NCBI GenBank assembly: GCA_963784065.1
Contig: CAWAQA010000005.1
Location: 124,001-188,000 of the forward strand
DNA: 64,000 nucleotides
Direction: 5' to 3'
From: CAWAQA01 sp963784065
GTDB taxonomy: Bacteria > Acidobacteriota > Vicinamibacteria > Vicinamibacterales > UBA2999
In this document: positions 57,724-64,000 of the stretch, piece after piece
Numbering within the stretch: the stretch's first letter is position 1
Layout of the letters: every line of letters begins with the position of its first letter
The notes under the pieces: generated by a model
Seen by the model: only the letters and a program-made list of their open reading frames with translations
Database searches by the model: none
Told to the model about the DNA's origin: nothing
Translations under genes and position numbers: made by a program

Positions 57724-59309
57724 TCAATCCATTTCCAGCACGGCTACTGGCTTCCGGCCGAAGGGGGCAAGCGCCAGCGGCGCGGCCAATTCGGCCTTGA
57801 TTTTCCGGCCGTCCGACGCCGTCAGCCACCTCTCCTTGACCGCGCGATCGACCGCCTGGGTCATCCGGCTCGCGTAGGCCTTGTAGTTCCCGTACAGCGC
57901 GTCCAGCCGGGCCCAATGGAACGGCTCGCTGTAGCCGAAGTTCTGGCCGCAGCCGGGCCCCGGCCCGTGCCCGCTGTGGTAGGTGGCCGCGGGCACGTCC
58001 ACATACGGGGTCCGGACCCCGCCGAGGGCGTTGCCGAACCGATCCTTCGCAATACGCGCCTGCGCCCCCTCGCCAGTGACCTCGATCCGCGGCCCCCGGG
58101 GCGCGGGCGTCCCCTTCCGCACCCACTCGTCCAGGTTGGCGAACGCGCTGTGGAAGGTGAAGGTGACGATCGGCTGCTCGCTGACGAGCTCCGACACCCG
58201 GCAGCGCTCCGGATCGCGCAGGGGAACCGCCAGCGAATAGGGCGCGATGGCGGCCGACAACGACCTCGTCGCCACTTCCCCGCCGGCCGCGGCATGATCG
58301 GCGAGGGTGGCCGTTGACCAGCGGTACGGCGGCACACCCGAATGCGCCGTGCCGGCAACCTCGTAGAGCCTGAACTCGTCGCCGCGCTCGTCGCTGTCGG
58401 GACGCCGTTCCCGGAGGCCGCCCAGCACGTCGCCTTCCTGCAGGACATTGATCACCGGTACCCCGGCGTTCTTGATCACGTGCCGCTGATCGCCGTTGCC
58501 GGGCGCCGGCGCGCACCGCCGGATGCGGGCAGCCCGGCGGCCGCTCTTCGTCAGGTGGCCGTCGTAGACAGGCTTGCCGCTGGCCAGCTTCGCGACCGGC
58601 TGAATCGCGTTGATGTAGGTCAGGTGCGCCGCGTCCTGCGTCGTCAGATACAGGTACTGCACGTTCAATCCCGCGAGCGGACGCGACGCCGCCGTGCTCT
58701 TGAGCAGCGCGCCGAGCTGGCTCGTGATGTCCCAGAGCAGGCCTTCTTCGGAATCGGACGTCACCGGCGCGGCGTTGCCGCGTCCACCGCGGGGCACGTC
58801 TCGGCGGCGTCCGGGTTGGCCCAGGAGAGCGGCGCGTAGCGGGCCGGATTGAACTTCTTCAGAGCCTTGATCGCGTCCGGCTCCATGGTGTAGCCGACCC
58901 ACGCGTCGCCGTGCTCGATGATGTATTCGTGAGTCCAGCCCCACATCAACGGGAAGTCCAGGCCGCGCGGCGAATGCATCATCTCGACGATCACGTTGCC
59001 GCTGAAGCGCGCCGCATCGGCAGGACGCCGCACGAGAATCCGGTTGGTATACGGGGCGTTCGGCCGCAGCACGCTGAGCGCGCCGCCCGGCGCCCAGTCG
59101 TACACGTTGGCCGTGCCGCTGACGAAGAACTCCTCCTCGACGTAGCCGAGCTTCGCCAGATCCATTGGTTCCGCAAGCTTGTTCGCGGCAAGGAAGGGAT
59201 ACGAGGTGGCGGTCACCGGCACGGGCCCGGTGACCGTCGGGACCGGCGTCTGCGCGCTCGCAACGCCGGCCCCGCACAAGAGAAGAACCGCAACAACGAC
59301 TGCAATCAT
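57724..59309 (-). CDS. Abhydrolase_10-type alpha/beta-hydrolase, one frameshift
   Basis: Secreted protein of about 525 residues. Signal MIAVVVAVLLLCGAGVASAQ, then AANKLAEPMDLAKLGYVEEE and VIVEMMHSPRGLDFPLMWGW, which match Abhydrolase_10 proteins. A break near 58785 leads to SEEGLLWDITSQLGALLKST and QYLYLTTQDAAHLTYINAIQ. In relatives this last stretch usually carries a GxSQxG nucleophile elbow before LTYIN. Here it reads LTTQDAAHLTYIN, so the expected serine appears missing. C-terminal CGQNFGYSEPFHWARLDALY is conserved. Function unknown; possibly an inactive or altered esterase. Confidence 0.75.
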
Positions 59310-59399
59310 GAACGCTCCACTCCGGGGAATGACCTGGTGACTCGTCTCTTCTGAATGACTACCGGGCCGCTCGCCCGGCAGGCTCGCCCTCGTGGGCGC

Positions 59400-60449
59400 C
59401 TATTGCACCGGGCGCGACGCGACGTAGGCCGCGAGCGCCACGAAATCGTCTTCCGTCAGCTTCTCCACGACCAGCTTCATCAGCTCGGTTTTCCGCGTGC
59501 CCTGCTGCATATCGTACAGCTGCCGCGCGAGGTAGCTGGCGGTGCGCCCGCCGATGCCCGGAACGTCGCCGAGGCCCATCAGATCAGGTCCGTGGCAGAT
59601 GTTGCAGGCGACGGTCTTGCCGTTGCCGCCCGTCGTCGCCAGCGCCTCGCCCTTCGCGATGCTGCCGGCCGGAACGTAAGCAATCCAGCCCGAGCGGGGG
59701 TCCCGCAGGGCCTCGGTGTTCTCGAGGTGCACGGGCACCTCGACGATCCGCTTGCCGAGCGGCATGTTCGGTCCTTCCTTCGGGTGGAACATGCCGGACG
59801 GCGTCGCCTGATAGCCCGGCGGGTTGTCGGTCTCGACGACCTTGACCCACGGCGTCCACTTGATGGCCCCGAAGTACTCGGCGGCGGCGCGAATCTCTTC
59901 GGGCGTCATCGCCTTGGCCATCGCGGCCATCTCCTTGGAATTGAGCTTCCGCGGATCGGCGCTCTTGCGCTCGCCCCTGGCGAACTGCTCCATCGTCTGG
60001 ATGAAGTAGTTGACGGGGAGGCCCGACACCGCGGCGTTCTCCGTCCGGCCCTTGCCGTTGGGCATGTGGCACAGGCCGCAGGCGCGCACGCCGGTTGCCT
60101 CATTGCCTTTGGCCACGATCGCCGGCATGGTCGGATGGTCCTCGGGGTACCAATCGGCCGGCCCGAACCATTCGGAGATCTGCTTGCGGCTGAATTTCCG
60201 GGCCGAACCGTTGAGGCTGTGCGGCGTCTCGTCGAGGTTCGCCGCCGGCCGCGGGTTTGCGCAGTCGATGGGCTTGCCACCGGGCGCCGGACAATCGCGG
60301 GACGCCTCGCCAGGCTTTGGCGCCTCCATGTACCCATACGCCCACCATGGACCGCGCTTCTCGCTATTGCCTTCTTGCGCAACAACGCCTTGCGCCGCCA
60401 GCGCGGCCGCTACAAGACCCAGGATTAGGACACCGACCAGTTTCCGCAT
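59400..60449 (-). CDS. Periplasmic dihaem cytochrome c (c4-like)
   Basis: 349 residues. I start at 60449 (MRKLVGVLILGLVAAALAAQ, signal peptide) rather than 60467, because the in-between codons contain the AAGGAGAG ribosome site. Two CXXCH haem sites: VRACGLCHMPNGKGRTENAA and VACNICHGPDLMGLGDVPG, each followed by family-typical residues and probable Met ligands. Between them is TPEEIRAAAEYFGAIKWTPW. Shape and spacing match a c4/c5-type class I dihaem cytochrome that passes electrons from a periplasmic oxidation to the respiratory chain. The Trp-rich start of the mature protein is unusual. Intact. Confidence 0.9.
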   Translation of the reverse strand: MRKLVGVLILGLVAAALAAQGVVAQEGNSEKRGPWWAYGYMEAPKPGEASRDCPAPGGKPIDCANPRPAANLDETPHSLNGSARKFSRKQISEWFGPADWYPEDHPTMPAIVAKGNEATGVRACGLCHMPNGKGRTENAAVSGLPVNYFIQTMEQFARGERKSADPRKLNSKEMAAMAKAMTPEEIRAAAEYFGAIKWTPWVKVVETDNPPGYQATPSGMFHPKEGPNMPLGKRIVEVPVHLENTEALRDPRSGWIAYVPAGSIAKGEALATTGGNGKTVACNICHGPDLMGLGDVPGIGGRTASYLARQLYDMQQGTRKTELMKLVVEKLTEDDFVALAAYVASRPVQ

Positions 60450-60469
60450 GGGAACTCTCTCCTTCACAT

Positions 60470-60690
60470 GTTTCCTGCAGCCGGCAGCCGGTAACAGGCA
60501 GTGAAACGAGCTGCAAAGCAGCAGGACGAATATCGTAGCGCTTCACCCGCCGTTGCACCACGGGCTCACTGCAGTAGGCAGTAAGCAGCAGGCAGCAGAT
60601 GTCGCGTCGATGCAGTGTGGCCAAACGCGCTGCGCCGGCAATCCCGTCGCGTCGAATGGGATTCGCCGCCGACCGCGCGCTGCCTACTGC
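60470..60690. repeat. GGCAGC/GTAGGCAGT repeats between genes
   Basis: The 241-bp spacer holds CCGGCAGCCGGTAACAGGCA, then GCAGTAGGCAGTAAGCAGCA (60570-60589 region) and its near complement CTGCCTACTGCCTACTTGCT next to the following gene. The last two can pair over about 90 bp, enclosing the spacer. Confidence 0.6.
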
Positions 60691-61350
60691 CTACTTGCTG
60701 AGCAGCCTCTCCGCCCGTGTCGGGTTGAAGACCCCGCACACGCAGAACCGCGCCATGTAGCGGGCGCACTCGCGCGGCGTGCGGCGACCGGTCTTCACCC
60801 AGTCGATCATCTTCTGCGCGAAGGCTGCGGAGATCATCCCGTGTCCGCACATGGTCGAGAGCGACAGGGTGTCGCCATCCGGCAGGAGGTTCCGATCCCC
60901 GAGGAAGCCGAATGAGTACTCGACGGCATGCCGCTGAATGCCCGCGCCCGCGGCGCAGTCGCGCGCGCAGTCGGTGACCGCGGCCACGTTGATCGACAGG
61001 CCCATGTCGGCGTCCTTGACTTCCTGGAGACACGCCGTCAACGCCTCCTGGTTGTCGAACACCGCCGACACGGTCGTCGGCTCCGACACGCCGTCGATCA
61101 CCTCCTGCACCGTCGTGCCGTTGGAGCGGCGCCAGTGCACCATCGGTGTCAGGTCGCCCGAAGGCCGGAGGAGACCGCCCTTCTTCGCGTCGCCGATGTT
61201 CACCGGGTTGTGCTTGACGCAGATCGACAGGAACCGGCGCAGCCGGTCGACCGCCCCTTCGTCGTTCTTGCCCCGCGTACACATCGCAAAGACGATGTAG
61301 TCGTCGCGGAAGTCCTCGCTCGGACCGAACCGGTGCAGCGTGTTCGTCAT
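60691..61350 (-). CDS. Cys-rich protein of unknown function, coupled to a 4Fe-4S protein
   Basis: 219 residues from the ATG at 61350, whose start overlaps the preceding stop by 4 nt (ATGA). Sequence blocks: MTNTLHRFGPSEDFRDDYIV, FLSICVKHNPVNIGDAKKGG, INVAAVTDCARDCAAGAGIQ, LSTMCGHGMISAAFAQKMID and RECARYMARFCVCGVFNPTR. About ten cysteines, including CARDC and CVC near the end, suggest metal or Fe-S binding. No transmembrane segment or signal peptide. I do not recognise a family with a known role. The overlap with the 4Fe-4S protein points to a two-subunit enzyme or electron carrier. Confidence 0.7.
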   Translation of the reverse strand: MTNTLHRFGPSEDFRDDYIVFAMCTRGKNDEGAVDRLRRFLSICVKHNPVNIGDAKKGGLLRPSGDLTPMVHWRRSNGTTVQEVIDGVSEPTTVSAVFDNQEALTACLQEVKDADMGLSINVAAVTDCARDCAAGAGIQRHAVEYSFGFLGDRNLLPDGDTLSLSTMCGHGMISAAFAQKMIDWVKTGRRTPRECARYMARFCVCGVFNPTRAERLLSK

Positions 61351-62195
61351 ACGGCCGCTCCCACCTGCGCCGCTTCCGGTGCGGCGTCTCTACCCGGGTT
61401 CGTCACACGTCCGAGCCCCAGGTTCGTCTTGCCGCGGATGACGGGATAGCCGCGCCGCACCATCACGTCCTCGATCGGGCTGCGGCCTTCCTCGTCGCAG
61501 ACCGCGGCGATGCCGAGCGCCACGATCGTCGGGAGCTCGTCCGCGACGCGCTCCACCGTATCGATGAAGTGATCCACACGTGACAGCGGCGTCTTGAACT
61601 CGACAATGGCCGAGAGCACCTTTTCGCCGAGGATATCGGGCCGCAGCAGACCGTGCTCCCTGACCGACATCAACTGCGTCACCGGATTCTTCACCTCGAA
61701 GGTGGCCCCCGCGGCCGCGAGCGCCATCGTCATGCGCTGGATGTCGCGGAAGTACACCCCGATCGAGGGCCGGCCGAACTCGACGACGAAGCCGGCCTCG
61801 CCCGCCTTGACGCGATGGGTGACGTCGTTGGTCTTCACCTCTTCGGTGCCGCGGCCGTGAATGCCGGTGCTCTCGTGCGTCGCGGTGACGTCGGAGAACG
61901 CCCGCCGGATCACGCGCGGCCACTCCAGCTCGTCAGCCTCGAAGGACGCGGTGGGACAGACGTCCGGCTCCGGGTCGAATCGCAAGCGTAACCAGCCCAG
62001 CGCCGTCCGAACGCCGCGGATGAACGTGGGATTGAGATGTTCCTGGCTCATCCCGCGCAGGCACTGGAAACACTCGACGCACGCCTCGGCATCGATACGG
62101 GCGCGATTGATGGCGGGATCGACGGCAATGGCCCCCATCGGGCAGACGGGCACACAGTTGCCGCACGCGACGCATTTGTTCGGGTTGATACGCAT
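61347..62195 (-). CDS. 4Fe-4S-binding protein with conserved C-terminal domain
   Basis: 282 residues. Start at 62195 (MRINPNKCVACGNCVPVCPM) with GAGGTGGG upstream; an in-frame ATG near 62255 is an alternative. First cluster: CVACGNCVPVCP (canonical CxxCxxCxxxCP). Second site ACVECFQCLRGMSQEHLNPT has three Cys in CxxCxxC but lacks the usual fourth CP. A later Cys in EPDVCPTASF may substitute. The C-terminal 180 residues contain GIHGRGTEEVKTNDVTHRVK and GFVVEFGRPSIGVYFRDIQR, a block I associate with ferredoxin-like subunits such as 6-hydroxynicotinate-reductase-type proteins (weak). Cytoplasmic, no signal. Function unknown. Confidence 0.78.
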   Translation of the reverse strand: MRINPNKCVACGNCVPVCPMGAIAVDPAINRARIDAEACVECFQCLRGMSQEHLNPTFIRGVRTALGWLRLRFDPEPDVCPTASFEADELEWPRVIRRAFSDVTATHESTGIHGRGTEEVKTNDVTHRVKAGEAGFVVEFGRPSIGVYFRDIQRMTMALAAAGATFEVKNPVTQLMSVREHGLLRPDILGEKVLSAIVEFKTPLSRVDHFIDTVERVADELPTIVALGIAAVCDEEGRSPIEDVMVRRGYPVIRGKTNLGLGRVTNPGRDAAPEAAQVGAAV

Positions 62196-62303
62196 GCCGC
62201 CCACCTCGCGAGGGCCGTTCTCCGGGATTGGGTACTTTATACCGGAGCCGGCCATATACAATCTGCCGTCCAGTCTCACCATCCAGCAGGCAGGAGGCGG
62301 TTG

Positions 62304-62717
62304 ATGGCGAATCCGTACGGGCCCCCGATCAGTCTGGAGAACGCCCGGAAGGCGGCGGAGCCGGCGCTGGCCGAAGCCCGGAAACAGGGATGGTCGATGG
62401 CCGTGGCCATCGTCGATACCGCAGGGACCCTCGTGTACTTCGAGAAGATGGACGACACGCAGAACGGCAGCGCCCACGTCTGCATCGCCAAGGCGCGGTC
62501 GGCGGCGCTCTTCAAGCGCCCGACCAAGGATTTTCAGGACACCTTGGCCGCGGGCGGCGAAGGCCTGCGCGTGCTCCGGCTCGAAGGGGCGATACCCATC
62601 GAAGGCGGCCTGCCGCTCGTGGTGGACGGGAAGATTGCGGGCGCCATCGGCCTGTCGGGCGGCACGAGCGCCCAGGACGGCCAATGCGCGAAGGCGGGGG
62701 TGGCCGCACTCGTATAG
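62304..62717 (+). CDS. GlcG/HbpS-family protein
   Basis: 137 residues, GGAGGCGG before the ATG at 62304. Pattern: PISLENARKAAEPALAEARK, GWSMAVAIVDTAGTLVYFEK, then GEGLRVLRLEGAIPIEGGLP and AGAIGLSGGTSAQDGQCAKA. GlcG-like proteins have a profilin-like fold and in some species bind haem or accompany glycolate or diol degradation. Nothing local fixes the ligand. It diverges from the 4Fe-4S gene 108 bp away. Confidence 0.88.
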   Translation: MANPYGPPISLENARKAAEPALAEARKQGWSMAVAIVDTAGTLVYFEKMDDTQNGSAHVCIAKARSAALFKRPTKDFQDTLAAGGEGLRVLRLEGAIPIEGGLPLVVDGKIAGAIGLSGGTSAQDGQCAKAGVAALV

Positions 62718-62740
62718 CCCGATTCACGCCGCGCGTGCAC

Positions 62741-62758
62741 CGGCAGCGACGTCTGCCG
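62741..62758. terminator. Hairpin between convergent genes
   Basis: CGGCAG-CGACGT-CTGCCG, perfect 6-bp stem, 23 bp after the GlcG-type stop and 18 bp before the end of the opposing permease gene. No T tract, weak. Confidence 0.4.
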
Positions 62759-62776
62759 TCGACAGCGAAGCGTGAG

Positions 62777-64000
62777 TTAGGCGCCCCCTCCGAACATCAC
62801 GTAGCAGATGACCGCACCCACCACGCACATCGAGAGGCCCCAGGCGAGCAACTGGTTGAACAGCCGGCGGGTGTCGGTGCCCGCCGCTGCCGACGCGATG
62901 CACAGCGCACCGATGGTCGAGAGCGGCGACACGTCGACCAGGTGCGCGCCGACGTTCATCGACTGGGCAATCGCGGAGGCGTCGGTCACGCCAAGCGTCA
63001 GCGCCAGCCCCGGCACCATGGGCAGGAAGGCGGGCAGCACCACGCCGGAGGTGCTGGCGTAGACCGAGACCAGGCCGGTCAGCAGCGCGACCACGCCGGT
63101 CACCGACTCCGCGGTCGAGAGCCGCGCGATGAGCGAGACCAGCAGGTCGATGCCCTGCGTCTTCTCGAGCAGCCCGATCAGGACCGTGACGCCGCACACC
63201 ATCACGATGACGCCCCACGGCATCGCCTTGATCGCGACCCCGTCGTCGGCGGCGCGGGCCAGCACCAGGACGACCGCGCACACGAAGGCGCCCATGCCGA
63301 CGTTGACGTCGAAGAAAATCACGCTGAGGATCAGCGCCGTCACCACGCCGATCGTCAGCCAGTGCCGGAACTCCATGGGCTCGTCGATCTCGGGCAGGCA
63401 ATCAGGCGTCCCGGCGGCGGGGACGCCGTTCGGCACACCGTTCGGGAGGGCGTTGGCCACGGGACTCGGAGCGAGCGGTCGAGCGAAGAGCTTCCAGCCG
63501 CCGAACAGGAAGAACCCGCCGAACGCCACGATGGCGTGTCCCAGCCAGGTTGTAGGCATAGCTCTCCCACTCGAAGCCCGGCATGCCGATCTTCGTCATG
63601 ATGCCGCTGACGATGATGCCGGTCGGGGCGAAGGGCGACAACGCGCCGGCGTTCGCGCCGTTCCCGACCATGATGGCCATCAGGAAGGCGGGAATCCCCA
63701 CCCGCGCCGCGGTGGACATCGCCATCGGCGCCAGGATGGCCGCCGTCGCGATGTTTCCCGGTCCGATCGTGGCGAGCGCCGCCGCCATGACGAAATACAT
63801 CGCCGCGACGAGACCGCGATTGCCGCGGCACGTGCGGACCGCGTACCGCGCCACCCGGTCCAGCGTCCCGTTCGACTGCGCGAGCGAGAACAGCAGCGTG
63901 ACGCCGACCAGCGTGAGGAAGAGCGCCGTGGGAAAGCCGGCAATGATGCTGGCGCCCGGCAGGCCGGCGACGTAGACCCCGATGATCCAGGCGATGCCGA
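62777..64000 (-). CDS. MatC/SLC13-type dicarboxylate permease, partial, one frameshift
   Basis: 3' portion of a membrane permease; the N-terminus lies beyond the right edge. At least ten membrane helices are visible. Family blocks: FVMAAALATIGPGNIATAAI, LMAIMVGNGANAGALSPFAP, TGIIVSGIMTKIGMPGFEWE, and after a break near 63560, WLTIGVVTALILSVIFFDVN, VLIGLLEKTQGIDLLVSLIA, SVYASTSGVVLPAFLPMVPG and SPLSTIGALCIASAAAGTDT. The pattern resembles the MatC/SLC13 dicarboxylate carriers. A Pro/Asn-rich cytoplasmic loop (about 63420-63470) separates the halves. Substrate is likely a dicarboxylate such as malonate or succinate, but this is inferred. Confidence 0.8.

Overview
This 64 kb window is high-GC bacterial chromosome. 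The gene content suggests a member of the Acidobacteriota, most likely class Vicinamibacteria. The cues are several Oar-type outer-membrane proteins of about 1000 residues with carboxypeptidase-regulatory N-termini, a DUF6152 protein, secreted proteins with the 'RTADGxPDxxGxW' signature, an Abhydrolase_10-type esterase, and intergenic spacers full of short palindromes. This assignment is inference from gene families only. I saw no rRNA, tRNA or CRISPR array.

Layout. 1-2.2 kb: TetR regulator and TolC efflux protein in one operon with a palindromic operator. 2.3-9.5 kb: leftward genes comprising a broken sirtuin, aspartate kinase, an M14 carboxypeptidase, a metallo-beta-lactamase-fold hydrolase and a GNAT protein. 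9.5-17.4 kb: exonuclease III, a YkgJ-like cysteine-cluster protein, a coupled L,D-transpeptidase/M23 envelope pair, a fatty-acid desaturase, a histidine kinase/response regulator pair and a short-chain dehydrogenase. 17.5-31.7 kb: housekeeping and stress genes (TIGR00300 protein, MocR regulator, HtpX, rhodanese, MATE pump, MsrA, RluA) and a TonB receptor beside a His/Cys-rich small protein, then methylmalonate-semialdehyde dehydrogenase. 31.7-40 kb: 2-hydroxyacid/glyoxylate-type metabolism (FAD plus Fe-S dehydrogenase, serine-glyoxylate-type aminotransferase) and a histidinol-dehydrogenase-like enzyme with an SDR and a carboxymuconolactone-decarboxylase-like protein. 40-60.4 kb: the most distinctive region, with four Oar-type outer-membrane proteins, three secreted paralogues of unknown function, DUF6152, an SMP-30-like lactonase, an Abhydrolase_10 protein and a dihaem cytochrome c. 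This looks like a surface uptake and oxidation locus for an unknown substrate. 60.7-64 kb: a coupled 4Fe-4S protein and Cys-rich protein of unknown function, a GlcG-like protein and the 3' part of a MatC-type permease.

Two features run through the window. First, about 22 genes are broken by one or more single-base frameshifts, roughly 30 in total, although the protein stays conserved on both sides of each break. The junctions I checked in detail lie in short C or G runs. This looks like residual assembly indels rather than decay, and I annotate these genes over their whole span and name the break. Second, two families of palindromic elements, one with core TTCCGGCTTCAGCCGGAA and one with core GGCCGGCTTCAGCCGGCC, and several tandem-repeat types occupy the spacers. 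Most convergent gene junctions contain a hairpin.
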